From Caproiciproducens faecalis (lineage in GTDB: Bacteria; Bacillota; Clostridia; Oscillospirales; Acutalibacteraceae), in the NCBI RefSeq assembly GCF_019448085.1, contig NZ_JAGFNZ010000001.1:62001-126000 (forward strand): DNA of 64,000 bases. The letters run 5' to 3'. The stretch's first letter is position 1. Every line of letters begins with the position of its first letter. A program made the translations under genes and the position numbers. Shown piece after piece: positions 26,248 through 34,955 of this stretch. Under the pieces are notes generated by a model. That model was not told the origin of the DNA and ran no database searches. It saw only the letters and a program-made list of their open reading frames with translations.

Positions 26248-27663
26248 ATGATTAAATTCGGAACAGGCGGATGGCGCGCAGTCATCGGCGAGGAATTTAC
26301 CAAAGCAAATGTTCAGCTGCTAACGGCTGCGATTGCCAAAAAGCTGAAAGATCAGGAAAAAGCTGCGGGCGGATTTGTTATTGGATATGACCGGAGGTTC
26401 CTGTCGCAAGAGGCGGCCAAATGGGCGGCGGAGGTCATGGCGGGGGAGGGAGTCCCCTGCCGCTTGATCGACAGGGAATCGCCTACTCCGTTAATTATGT
26501 TTACGGTGCAATATTATGGACTGCCTTACGGCATGGCGGTAACCGCCAGCCATAATCCCGCCATCTACAATGGGATCAAGGTTTTTATGAAGGGCGGACG
26601 GGATGCCGATGAAGTTCTGACAGGGCAATTGGAACAGTACATAAAAGACATAGACCCAACTGAAATTAAGCGGATACCGTTTGAGGACGGGGTAAGAAAC
26701 GGCATGATTGAGCTGATCGATCCGATGAATCAGTACATTGACAGCATTATCCGTTCCATTAACATGGACGCGATTCGAAGCCGCAGCCTCAAAATTGCAC
26801 TGGACCCGATGTACGGGGTCAGTAAAACGGCACTGCAGACCATCCTGCTCACGGCACGGTGCAATGTAGATGTTATTCATGAGCGGCGCGACGCGCTGTT
26901 TGGGGGCAGGCTGCCCGCGCCGAACAGCAAAACACTCGCCGGGCTGATGAATTATGTGGAGGAAAACCACTGCGACATTGGAATCGCAACCGACGGCGAC
27001 GCGGACAGACTCGGTGTCATTAACGACAGGGCGGAGTTTTTGCATCCGAACAAGATACTGGTGATGCTCTATTATTACCTCATGAAGTTTAAAGGGTGGC
27101 ACGGTGCGGCGGTGCGAAACATTGCCACAACCCATCTGCTTGACCGCATTGCAGAGGATTTTGGAGAAACCTGCTATGAAGTTCCGGTGGGATTTAAATA
27201 TGTTTCTTCAAAAATGGCGGAAACAAACGCGATTATCGGGGGGGAATCCTCCGGCGGGCTTACCGTGCGCGGACATATTCAGGGCAAGGACGGAATTTAT
27301 GCGGCTTCACTGCTGGTGGAAATGATCGCAACCACGGGCCGTGGCCTGTCGGAGATATATAAGGAAATTACCGACCAATACGGGAGCTGCGAAATGGATG
27401 AACGTGACTTTCGCTTTTCACAGGAAGTAAAAGAGAAAATAACGGGAATTCTGCTTCACGATAAACTGCTGCCGGAATTTCCGTACGAAATCGAAAAGGT
27501 ATCCTATATGGACGGCTGCAAGGTTTACTTTAAAAATAAGGGCTGGATTATTGCGCGTTTTTCCGGCACAGAGCCGCTGCTGCGGATTTTTTGTGAAATG
27601 CCTACCCTCAAGGCCGCGCAGGAAACCGGCGATGTTTTCAAACAATTCCTTTCTCTTTCATAA
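26248..27663 (+). CDS. Phosphoglucomutase / phosphohexosamine mutase family protein
   Basis: The alpha-D-phosphohexomutase layout is complete in 471 residues: FGTGGWRAVIG at the start, the phosphoserine loop TASHNP with S101, the metal loop DGDADR from D249, the sugar loop GGESSGGL, and the phosphate-binding ARFSGTEPLLR near the end. It interconverts sugar-1-phosphate and sugar-6-phosphate. Next to a GH94 phosphorylase it would move glucose-1-P or GlcNAc-1-P into central metabolism. ATG 26248 follows GTGCGGTGAAG; the in-frame upstream start would overlap poor sequence. A terminator follows 12 bases after the stop. Confidence 0.92.
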   Translation: MIKFGTGGWRAVIGEEFTKANVQLLTAAIAKKLKDQEKAAGGFVIGYDRRFLSQEAAKWAAEVMAGEGVPCRLIDRESPTPLIMFTVQYYGLPYGMAVTASHNPAIYNGIKVFMKGGRDADEVLTGQLEQYIKDIDPTEIKRIPFEDGVRNGMIELIDPMNQYIDSIIRSINMDAIRSRSLKIALDPMYGVSKTALQTILLTARCNVDVIHERRDALFGGRLPAPNSKTLAGLMNYVEENHCDIGIATDGDADRLGVINDRAEFLHPNKILVMLYYYLMKFKGWHGAAVRNIATTHLLDRIAEDFGETCYEVPVGFKYVSSKMAETNAIIGGESSGGLTVRGHIQGKDGIYAASLLVEMIATTGRGLSEIYKEITDQYGSCEMDERDFRFSQEVKEKITGILLHDKLLPEFPYEIEKVSYMDGCKVYFKNKGWIIARFSGTEPLLRIFCEMPTLKAAQETGDVFKQFLSLS

Positions 27664-27675
27664 CCACTCCTCCCC

Positions 27676-27706
27676 AAAGGCAGCCGCAAATTACGGCTGC
27701 CTTTTT
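27676..27706 (+). terminator. Rho-independent terminator after the mutase
   Basis: AAAGGCAGCCG / CGGCTGCCTTT stem (11 bp) with loop CAAATTA, followed by TT; it is bidirectional in form because of its A and T flanks. Confidence 0.85.
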
Positions 27707-27710
27707 CAGA

Positions 27711-27852
27711 CTGACGACAAAGTCGCGCAACCGCAAAATTGCAAAGCAATGTGCTTTCTGCGCTGGCTGCGCTAGCAAATTCCGGTCACATACAGAGAGT
27801 ATGCTTCCTCATTTGCTACGCTTGCCGCCTTGACTTGCACGATTTGTCGCAG
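27711..27852. repeat. About 140-base imperfect palindrome (long hairpin element)
   Basis: The two halves fold back on each other. The apex is CATAC-AGAGA-GTATG (27789-27803). Further out, GCTAGCAAAT pairs with ATTTGCTACGC. The outer arms GACGACAAAGTCGCGCAA and TTGCACGATTTGTCGCAG pair with few mismatches. No coding frame of note runs through it, and I see no second copy in the window. It could be a small non-autonomous repeat or a structured RNA. Confidence 0.6.
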
Positions 27853-27881
27853 TTTGCTTTTTTGAAAGGTACTATTTATAA

Positions 27882-27910
27882 TTGACGAAAATATGAAACC
27901 AATATAGAAT
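27882..27910 (+). promoter_or_regulatory. Promoter of the YesM-like kinase gene
   Basis: TTGACG (27882-27887), 17-base spacer, TAGAAT (27905-27910). It sits just after the long hairpin element and 45 bases before the kinase start. Confidence 0.65.
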
Positions 27911-27954
27911 TATACTATCAATCTGTTTTGAATCTATGGAAGCGGAGAACAGTT

Positions 27955-29709
27955 ATGAAAATGAGGACGGAAAAGAATTCCCGGAAATTCTCTCTTAAGT
28001 GGGGGCTGGTCGGTATCATTATCGCATGCTGGATTTTGCCGATTGGCTTAATCAGCGCCGCGACCGGATATTACATTACGCACAATATAAACGATCAGAT
28101 TACGGGAACAATCACTACCTCCGCAAATAATTCGTTAAAAATCGCGGTCAATCAGCTTGATTCCGCAATCTCCTCCTCCAGGTATGCTTCCTATAATCCG
28201 ACCATCAGAGATGCCTACGGCAGTTTTAACCGAACAGGGGATGCCAATGAACTCTACGACCGGGTTACGGCGTTTTTATCGCAGCAATACAAATACGACG
28301 ATAAGTTTTTAATAACGGCACTGTATTTCTGTAAGAAACCGGACAATGTTTATTACACCTTTAACGCAACCTACAACGCCACCTCCGCCGTACAGGAATA
28401 CCGCAATCATGCGCATGAAAAAGTGCGGGAACTGTCGGAAACGCTGGGAAGCAATATCGGTTTTATCAATGCCGACGGAAGGATTTATATGGTCAGAAAT
28501 ATTCTTGACGGGGATTATAAGCCCTACGCGGTGCTGACCATGCAGCTGGATACCGCGAGCATGTTTGCCGGCATTAAAAATATTGTTTGGGGAAAGGACA
28601 CGACCCTTTGGCTCAATGACACGCCGGTGGTACTGAACGGAGAACAGCTGACACCCGACCGTTTGGGAATTGTGCTGAAGTCAAACAGCCAGACGTTCCG
28701 GAATATCGGGGGCCGTACCTATCTTTATGGAATGAACCAGACGGGAGTATACCGGATTTCCTATGTAATTGCGGTGGACATTTCTCCGCTTGCGGCGGAG
28801 CTGAACAGATTTAAGATCATCCTGATCTGGATGGGAATTCTGATCGTTCCCCTGCTCGCCCTTGTCATCTGGTTTTTTACCCGGAACGTGTCACGCCCGA
28901 TTGACCGGCTGATCGTGGAGGCGGGAAATATAGAGGAAGGGAATTTCGGCGTTCGGGTGGTAGGCGAGTCGCAAAGCATTGAATTTCAGTACCTTACGGA
29001 CGCGTTTAACAGCATGTCGTCCAAACTGAAATATCAGTTCGACCGGATTTACCGGGAGGAACTGGCTCTGCGTGATGCCCGCATCATGGCGCTTCAATCG
29101 CAGATCAATCCGCATTTTCTGAACAATACACTGGAAATTATCAACTGGGAGGCAAGACTCTCCGACAATGTGAAGGTTTCCCGTATGATTGAAGCGCTCT
29201 CCACGATGCTGGACGCCGCTATCGACCGAAAGGGCAGGCCGGTTGTCCATGTTTCCGAAGAAATGATGTATGTGGACGCGTATCTTTACATTATTTCCGA
29301 ACGGCTCGGGAAACGGCTGACCGTAAAAAAAGAAATCGACCCTTCTCTTTTGGACTTGTACGCGCCGCGCTTAATTATGCAGCCGATTATCGAAAACGCT
29401 GTCGAACATGGGATTCAACCGCAGCAGAAGGGAGTCATTGTCATCCGTATTTTCCGCGAGGGGGACAATCTGATTCTTGAAGTGGAGAACGACGGAGCGA
29501 TGACGCCGGAGGATGAAAGCCGCATAAAGGCTTTGCTGTCGGATGAATACGATGCCGCAAATGAGAGCTCAAACAATCTGGGCATCCGCAATGTAAATCA
29601 GCGTTTGAAGATTCTTTATGGGGAAAACAGCGGACTTTCAATAAAAATGAACAGTTATGGCCATACAGTTTCCAGAATCGTTATTGCTATTAACCAATCC
29701 AAACAATAA
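27955..29709 (+). CDS. YesM-like sensor histidine kinase
   Basis: The 584-residue protein has a transmembrane helix near residues 15-40, an extracellular sensor part (40-280), a second helix (about 285-310), a HAMP domain (NVSRPIDRLIVEAGNIEEG), and a His_kinase domain with the family motif INPHFLNN, where H387 would be phosphorylated. The ATPase part shows IIENAVEHGI and NNLGIRNVNQRL. YesM-type kinases sense sugars or binding proteins and pass phosphate to AraC-type regulators. The partner is probably the YesN-like regulator at 33147, with the sugar ABC genes between. ATG 27955 follows GCGGAGAACAGTT. Confidence 0.92.
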   Translation: MKMRTEKNSRKFSLKWGLVGIIIACWILPIGLISAATGYYITHNINDQITGTITTSANNSLKIAVNQLDSAISSSRYASYNPTIRDAYGSFNRTGDANELYDRVTAFLSQQYKYDDKFLITALYFCKKPDNVYYTFNATYNATSAVQEYRNHAHEKVRELSETLGSNIGFINADGRIYMVRNILDGDYKPYAVLTMQLDTASMFAGIKNIVWGKDTTLWLNDTPVVLNGEQLTPDRLGIVLKSNSQTFRNIGGRTYLYGMNQTGVYRISYVIAVDISPLAAELNRFKIILIWMGILIVPLLALVIWFFTRNVSRPIDRLIVEAGNIEEGNFGVRVVGESQSIEFQYLTDAFNSMSSKLKYQFDRIYREELALRDARIMALQSQINPHFLNNTLEIINWEARLSDNVKVSRMIEALSTMLDAAIDRKGRPVVHVSEEMMYVDAYLYIISERLGKRLTVKKEIDPSLLDLYAPRLIMQPIIENAVEHGIQPQQKGVIVIRIFREGDNLILEVENDGAMTPEDESRIKALLSDEYDAANESSNNLGIRNVNQRLKILYGENSGLSIKMNSYGHTVSRIVIAINQSKQ

Positions 29710-29816
29710 TATGCAACAAATGGCAAGATTGTCTATTATGTTTTTAGTGGCGGAAGCGTAATATAGTATTCACTGGAAAGCATACAGCATATTTCAAATA
29801 ATATGGAGGTTGTTTT

Positions 29817-31133
29817 ATGAAAAGGGTAATTGCGTTAGTCCTTACAATGGCGCTCAGCGGCGCAATGCTGGTCGGATGTCAGAGCACACCCGCGCCCGCG
29901 GCGTCCCAGGCCGCTTCTCAGGCAGCGTCTTCCGAGGCGGCGAAACCGGTGGAAATTACAGTTGTAACATCATACGGAGGCGATGACGGTAACCGGGCAA
30001 ATTATGAATCTGCGTACAAGGCCTATGAGACGGCTACCGGCAACACGGTAAAGGATGCCTCCGGTACTTCCAATGAAGAGTGGAAATCCAAAATCATGGC
30101 TGACTTTGAGACAGGCGCCGAACCGGACGTACTCTTTTATTTTAACGGCGTGGATGCGAACAAGCTTGTTCAGGGCGGCAAAGTAGTCAGCATTGATGAA
30201 ATCCGCAAGACGTATCCCGACTACGCGAGCAATATGAGGGATGATCTTCTTGGCGCGTCCCCCGCGGACGGCAAAAACTATTCCGTCCCGGTAAACGGTT
30301 ACTGGGAAGGATTGTTTATCAACAAGAAGGTTCTCAAAGACTGCGGCGTGGAAGTTCCCGGTGCGGATTACACTTGGGACCAGTTTTTGAAAGACTGCGA
30401 GACAATTAAATCAAAGGGCATCACCCCGATCGCCTGTTCTTTACAGGAAGTTCCTCATTACTGGTTTGAGTACTGCGTGTTTAACCACGGCACATTGGCA
30501 ACTCATACGAAGCTTCCCGCTTCTTCCACAGATGAGATCGGAAAAGTCTGGACAGACGGTCTCAATGACATCAAAACGCTTTATACAAAAGGCTACTTCC
30601 CAAAAAACACCACGACGGCAACAGACGCGGAAACCTTCCAGCTGATGGCTGACGACAAAGCTGCTTTCGCAATCGACGGTTCCTGGAAGATCGGCTGGTT
30701 CCAGGAAAATGCAAAGAGTATTGATGACTTTACCGTTACATATGTACCGGGCGAAAACGGAAGAAAATCCACGGACATCATCGGTGGTCTGTCCATGGGA
30801 TATTATATTACCCAAAAAGCGTGGAGCGACCCCGCCAAGCAGAAGGCATGCGTTGATTTTGTAAAAGCAATGACAACGGATGAAGTGGTCTCCACATTCG
30901 GCGCGACGGCAGTTACCGCATTAAAGAACGGTACGGCCGCGAAAAGTGATACCGATTCTCTGGAAAAAGCGGCTATGGCCATGACAAAGGGGGCAACCGG
31001 AATCGCTCCCGCCACACAGGACGGTTTGATTCAGACAGCGCGCACCGCGTTGTTTGCGGACATTAAGAATATCGCAACCGGAAAAACAACGGCTGAAAAG
31101 GCAATTGATGCCTGCCTGGCAATTAAGAGCTAA
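29817..31133 (+). CDS. Family 1 sugar-binding lipoprotein of an ABC importer
   Basis: A 438-residue lipoprotein: the signal peptide ends at LVGC with C21, followed by an Ala/Ser-rich linker. The mature part is an SBP_bac_1 (MalE/UgpB-like) fold with EWKSKIMADFETGAEPDVLFY, VNGYWEGLFINKKVLKDCGV, and AFAIDGSWKIGWFQ. It binds a sugar or oligosaccharide for the two permeases that follow. ATATGGAGGTTGTTTT is the ribosome binding site. A terminator hairpin lies between it and the permeases, a usual way to make more binding protein than permease. No ATPase gene is nearby; a shared MsmK-like ATPase is likely. Confidence 0.93.
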   Translation: MKRVIALVLTMALSGAMLVGCQSTPAPAASQAASQAASSEAAKPVEITVVTSYGGDDGNRANYESAYKAYETATGNTVKDASGTSNEEWKSKIMADFETGAEPDVLFYFNGVDANKLVQGGKVVSIDEIRKTYPDYASNMRDDLLGASPADGKNYSVPVNGYWEGLFINKKVLKDCGVEVPGADYTWDQFLKDCETIKSKGITPIACSLQEVPHYWFEYCVFNHGTLATHTKLPASSTDEIGKVWTDGLNDIKTLYTKGYFPKNTTTATDAETFQLMADDKAAFAIDGSWKIGWFQENAKSIDDFTVTYVPGENGRKSTDIIGGLSMGYYITQKAWSDPAKQKACVDFVKAMTTDEVVSTFGATAVTALKNGTAAKSDTDSLEKAAMAMTKGATGIAPATQDGLIQTARTALFADIKNIATGKTTAEKAIDACLAIKS

Positions 31134-31171
31134 TTATTTATCTCACATATTTTCCTGTTCAATGTTAAAGA

Positions 31172-31205
31172 CCGGAGAGTGGTGTATCAGCTCTCCGGCC
31201 TTTTT
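31172..31205 (+). terminator. Intra-operon terminator-like hairpin
   Basis: CCGGAGAG pairs with CTCTCCGG across an 11-base loop and is followed by CCTTTTT. Placed between the binding-protein and permease genes, it probably attenuates read-through. Confidence 0.75.
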
Positions 31206-31222
31206 AAAGAGGGCGATGATCA

Positions 31223-32110
31223 ATGAATTCTACGATTTACAAAAAAAAATCACCGTTGGCGGTATTCCTGATTCCCGCGTTCCTGTTTATGGCGCTGTTT
31301 CTCTACTACCCTTTTGCCATGAATATCTACAACAGCTTTTGCAATATCACGGGACTCGGTACGGCGGCGGTGGGGTTTAATTCCCCCTGGTATCTTAATT
31401 ATACAAAACTGTTTCGGGACCCGATTATGAATACAGCACTGGTCAACACCATGCTGCTCATGCTTTTGACAATCATTTTTCAGGTTGGGATTGCGCTGCT
31501 GCTTGCGTTGCTGATTGACAACATTAGAAAGGGCACTCAGTTTTTCAGGACCGTGTACTTTTTTCCGATTGTCATTTCCGCTACGGCACTGGGTCTTTTA
31601 TTCAACCTGATCTTTTTATATGACGGCGGCATGGTAAACCAGCTGCTGACGAAGTTTGGCGCAACCGATATGATCGACTGGAAGGACGAAATACATTACC
31701 TGTTTACAATGATGACGCCGGTGATGTGGCAGTATGTCGGATTTTATTTCGTTATTATCGTAACCGGACTGAATAATATTTCACCGGACATTTACGAAGC
31801 CGCAGAGATTGACGGTGCAAGCGGATTCAAACGGGTTCGCTATATTTCGCTGCCGCTCCTGCACAATGTTCTTATCACCTGTCTGATTTTGGCGGTGACA
31901 GGCGCGCTGAAGGTGTTTGACCTGCCGTGGATTATGATGGGCGCGGGAATGCCGATGGATAAATCGTGGCTGACCGGAACGTACATGTATAACCAGACAT
32001 TTACCATGGGCGACGTGGACTACGGCTCCACTATTGCCATTGTGATTGTCGTCATCGGTGTTGTAATTTCGCAGATTGCAAACCGAATTTTCAAGGAGAA
32101 AGATTATTAG
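31223..32110 (+). CDS. Sugar ABC importer permease, MalF-type
   Basis: This 295-residue protein has six predicted membrane helices and the EAA loop of binding-protein-dependent permeases (EAAEIDGASGFKRVRYISLPLL), which contacts the ATPase. The N-terminus (LAVFLIPAFLFMALFLYYPF) and the FFRTVYFFP segment are typical of UgpA/LacF-type subunits. It forms the pore with the next gene product. The start ATG at 31223 follows AGAGGGCGATGATCA. Confidence 0.93.
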   Translation: MNSTIYKKKSPLAVFLIPAFLFMALFLYYPFAMNIYNSFCNITGLGTAAVGFNSPWYLNYTKLFRDPIMNTALVNTMLLMLLTIIFQVGIALLLALLIDNIRKGTQFFRTVYFFPIVISATALGLLFNLIFLYDGGMVNQLLTKFGATDMIDWKDEIHYLFTMMTPVMWQYVGFYFVIIVTGLNNISPDIYEAAEIDGASGFKRVRYISLPLLHNVLITCLILAVTGALKVFDLPWIMMGAGMPMDKSWLTGTYMYNQTFTMGDVDYGSTIAIVIVVIGVVISQIANRIFKEKDY

Positions 32111-32123
32111 GGGAGGGGAAAAG

Positions 32124-33020
32124 ATGCACACAGCAAATACACAGGAACCCGCACGGCCACACGGTGTCCGTCGCAGGGGAAAGCCGGGGGAAATTCTTAT
32201 TTACATCGTTCTTTCCCTTTGGGCGGTTACAACCATTTACCCGTTTCTTTGGGTAATTATGAACTCGTTTAAGCTGAAAGGACTGATTCGGTCCGATTCT
32301 TTTTCTGTTCCGGTGGGGGACAGCTTTACATTAGATAATTATAAGACGGCTTTTGACCGTGTGGATATTTTCGGAGCCTATAAAAACAGCCTTGTCATTT
32401 CAATCACTGTTACCGTCGTGGTCGTTCTGCTGGCCGGGTTTGCGGCATACGGCATGGCACGCTATCAATTCAGGGGCAGAAATATCCTGCATTCCCTGAT
32501 TATTGCGAGTATGATGTTCCCGGTTTTCTCCACGATTATTCCGGTTTTCCGCATGATGTTCGGCTGGCACATCGTCAACACCAACAGCGTGGCACTTTCT
32601 CAGCTCAGCGTCATTTTACCGCAAATTGCGGGAAATCTTTCCTTTGCGATTGTCGTTCTCATGGGATTTATGAGAGGGCTGCCGATTGATTTGGAGGAAG
32701 CAGCCTATTTAGAAGGATACAACGTTTATCAGATCTTTTTTAAAGTAATCGTTCCGATTGCAAAGCCGTCCTTTGCCACAGTAGCTATTTTCACTTTCCT
32801 ATGGTCCTATAATGATTTGTTTACACAGATGTTCTTTTTACGGTACAAGGATGCCTTTACGATTACACGGCTGCTCAATGAAATCACGTCCATTGCCGGC
32901 GTAAATTACGGCTTAATGGCGGCCGCGGTCGTTCTGGTCGTAGTACCCGTACTGGTAGTTTACATATTCCTGCAGAAAAATATTATCAAAGGAATGACGG
33001 CGGGGGCGATCAAAGGTTAA
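32124..33020 (+). CDS. Sugar ABC importer permease, MalG-type
   Basis: The 298-residue protein has six membrane helices and the EAA loop EEAAYLEGYNVYQIFFKVIVP near residue 190. It also has IYPFLWVIMNSFK in the first periplasmic region and RFxGRN at the MalG-type cytoplasmic loop (YQFRGRNIL). ATG 32124 follows GGGGAGGGGAAAAG and is 13 bases after the MalF-type gene; the longer frame back to 32076 lies inside that gene. The operon is closed by a terminator at 33055. Confidence 0.93.
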   Translation: MHTANTQEPARPHGVRRRGKPGEILIYIVLSLWAVTTIYPFLWVIMNSFKLKGLIRSDSFSVPVGDSFTLDNYKTAFDRVDIFGAYKNSLVISITVTVVVVLLAGFAAYGMARYQFRGRNILHSLIIASMMFPVFSTIIPVFRMMFGWHIVNTNSVALSQLSVILPQIAGNLSFAIVVLMGFMRGLPIDLEEAAYLEGYNVYQIFFKVIVPIAKPSFATVAIFTFLWSYNDLFTQMFFLRYKDAFTITRLLNEITSIAGVNYGLMAAAVVLVVVPVLVVYIFLQKNIIKGMTAGAIKG

Positions 33021-33054
33021 AGGGTATCCATATTTGAATGATAATTCAGCATAC

Positions 33055-33098
33055 AACGGATATGTTTTTTGTTGATACGAAAAATATATCCGTTTTTT
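33055..33098 (+). terminator. Terminator between the sugar permease genes and the response regulator
   Basis: AACGGATATGTTTTT pairs with AAAAATATATCCGTT (one G-T wobble) around a 10-base loop and is followed by TTTTT. A TATAAT at 33112-33117 downstream could be the -10 of the regulator gene, but its -35 is weak. Confidence 0.8.
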
Positions 33099-33146
33099 CT
33101 GTGTTCTGTGCTATAATTTCAGTATAATGATTCGGAGGCATTCAGT

Positions 33147-33911
33147 ATGTATAAAGTAATGATTATTGATGACGAAGATATTATTGTGGAAGGTCTTAAA
33201 AAAGTGGTCGATTGGGCGAAATATGACTGCGGGGTGGTCGCCACCGCGTCGGATGCAAAATCCGGCGCAAAAGCGATTCGGGAAAATAATCCGGATATCC
33301 TGTTTACAGATATCAAAATGCCCAATATGGACGGGCTCACCATGCTGGCCGGGCTCAAAGGGGAATTTCCCAACATGCAGATTACCGTGCTCACGGGATA
33401 CCGGGACTTTGAATATGCAACGCGGGCAATTCATATCGGCGTAACAAGATTTCTGCTCAAGCCTTCTAAAATGAATGAGCTGGAGGAAGCGCTTCAGGTC
33501 ATGACGGAAAATTTGAGAAAGCAGCAGAAAGGAATACCGGAATCAAAAGAGGAGCCCACGGAAGAATTGCAGGAAACAGACTCGGCAAACAACTTTATTG
33601 TTCGGAAAGCTTTAAAATACATAGAACTTCATTATGCAGAGAAGCTAACGCTTACGGAGCTCGCGGAAAAAGCATATGTGAGCCAGTGGTATCTCAGCAA
33701 GTTGCTAAACAAATATACGAATAAGAGCTTCTGCGACCTGCTGAATCAAACCCGAATTAAGAAAGCGGAAGAGCTGCTGCAGAACCCTTCCTTGAAAATT
33801 TACGAAATTTCAGACGTGCTGGGGTTCAATGACGTCAATCATTTTTCGCGGGTTTTTAAAAAGATTAAGCAGATGTCACCCAACGAATACCGCAACGCTA
33901 TCTATAAGTAA
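33147..33911 (+). CDS. YesN-like response regulator, AraC family
   Basis: The N-terminal receiver domain has IIDDED and the phosphoacceptor D55 in DILFTDIKMPNMDG. A short linker leads to an AraC helix-turn-helix pair (residues about 155-254): LTLTELAEKAYVSQWYLSKL and KIYEISDVLGFNDVNHFSRVFKK. At 254 residues it is the compact YesN form without the long middle domain. It is the probable partner of the YesM-like kinase at 27955 and would activate the ABC genes between them when phosphorylated. Confidence 0.92.
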   Translation: MYKVMIIDDEDIIVEGLKKVVDWAKYDCGVVATASDAKSGAKAIRENNPDILFTDIKMPNMDGLTMLAGLKGEFPNMQITVLTGYRDFEYATRAIHIGVTRFLLKPSKMNELEEALQVMTENLRKQQKGIPESKEEPTEELQETDSANNFIVRKALKYIELHYAEKLTLTELAEKAYVSQWYLSKLLNKYTNKSFCDLLNQTRIKKAEELLQNPSLKIYEISDVLGFNDVNHFSRVFKKIKQMSPNEYRNAIYK

Positions 33912-34078
33912 TCATCTGCCGCCAACGCCTGCGGGTTCTTATGTTAAGACTACCTCTTGAGGCAGAAATTTATAAAAATTCTTATTTTAACCGTGGACAA
34001 ACGCCCAGCAGACAGGGACTTTGCAGGATTGCAAAATGGTGCGGTGAAACGTGAATCACTCTTGATTGGAGGAGACGT

Positions 34079-34600
34079 ATGAAAAGAAAGATGCTAAGCG
34101 ACTGGGAGGCACCGTATAGCCAATCGCTTATGAAAATCATTGAAACTCAGAGCAAGGTAACGCTTGCGCATTGGGCGGTTGATTATGCCGAGCGGGTGAT
34201 ACTGCCGCTTTGGAGCAAGTTCAATTCGGATGATCTGCGTCCGCAAAACGCTTTAAACGCCGCCAGAGAGTGGCTGTCGGGTGCAATCAAACTGCCGCAG
34301 GCAAAGGCCGCAATTCTTGAGTGCCATTCGGCTGCCCGCGAAGCGGAAGGAAATCCTGTTGCGCAGGCTTCGGCGAGGACAATCGGCCAATGTGCGTCGA
34401 CCATCCACTCGGCAAGGCACTGTATCGGGCTTGCATTTTATGGAGCGTTAGCGGTCGCTTATGACCGACTTGGAACCGACGCGCCGTGGGAACAAATCGA
34501 GCAGTGCGCCGCCGAAGAGTGCGGACGTATGGAAGCCGCACTGCGTGCCGTTGCCGTGGAGAACGAGCCAAACCCGGCGAAAATCGCTTGGAAATGCTGA
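34079..34600 (+). CDS. Imm-5-like putative immunity protein
   Basis: The 173-residue protein matches the Imm-5-like family: an all-alpha fold with AAREWLSGAIKLPQAKAAILECHSAAREA, then ARTIGQCASTIHSARHCIGLAFYGALAVAYDR. Members are annotated as immunity proteins for polymorphic toxins, but there is no toxin gene next to it here. It may be an orphan protecting against neighbours' toxins; the role is inference. The start ATG follows TTGGAGGAGACGT. Confidence 0.75.
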   Translation: MKRKMLSDWEAPYSQSLMKIIETQSKVTLAHWAVDYAERVILPLWSKFNSDDLRPQNALNAAREWLSGAIKLPQAKAAILECHSAAREAEGNPVAQASARTIGQCASTIHSARHCIGLAFYGALAVAYDRLGTDAPWEQIEQCAAEECGRMEAALRAVAVENEPNPAKIAWKC

Positions 34601-34633
34601 CGAGAACCCGCCGGGCGCAAATTAAAATAATGC

Positions 34634-34662
34634 TGGTAAAATGATGAAAATTATATTATAAT
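34634..34662 (+). promoter_or_regulatory. Candidate promoter of the B12 operon
   Basis: TATAAT at 34657-34662 with a weak -35 (TGGTAA) 17 bases upstream, placed about 20 bases before the first conserved riboswitch stem. No better candidate lies between the immunity gene and the riboswitch. Confidence 0.5.
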
Positions 34663-34683
34663 CAGTGTAATAAAATTGAATGC

Positions 34684-34848
34684 AGTTAAGGTGTCAGACA
34701 AGCGAAAGCTTTGTTCTGATGAAAAGGGAAACAGGTGCAAGTCCTGTACGAACTCGTCACTGTGATAAGGGAGTTGCGGCAAAAAACCACTGATGAAAAT
34801 CGGGAAGGCGGCCGTAAACGATGATCTTTCAGCCAGGAGACCTGCCTT
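34684..34848 (+). ncRNA. Cobalamin riboswitch
   Basis: The conserved blocks of the cobalamin aptamer occur in order: AAGGGAA at 34722, AGGTGCAAGTCCT, then CGTCACTGTGATAAGGGAG, CCACTG, GGGAAGGC, ATGATCTTTCAGCC and the B12 box CCAGGAGACCTGCC ending near 34846. It precedes the B12 biosynthesis and uptake operon, which it would switch off when cobalamin is plentiful. The remaining stretch to 34918 is the expression platform. Confidence 0.95.
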
Positions 34849-34918
34849 AAACGGAGCAACTACAGCCACGAGTAACTGGTCTGGAACAGATAAGGTAAGT
34901 TTGATGATGCCTTTTGAT

Positions 34919-34953
34919 ACCTCCATGCCTTTGTGGCAATGGAGGTGTTTTTA
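34919..34953 (+). terminator. Riboswitch-controlled terminator that also contains the cobQ Shine-Dalgarno
   Basis: ACCTCCATGCC pairs with GGCAATGGAGGT (one bulged A) around TTTGT, followed by GTTTTTATT. The right arm contains GGAGGTG, the only ribosome binding site for the ATG at 34956. So folding of this hairpin would both stop transcription and hide the start site. The competing antiterminator partner was not worked out. Confidence 0.85.
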
Positions 34954-34955
34954 TT

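Noticed and set aside
25281-26303. 340-residue open frame on the minus strand
   Set aside because: It lies wholly opposite the GH94 phosphorylase and mutase genes, has no recognisable domain and arises from GC-rich codon use.
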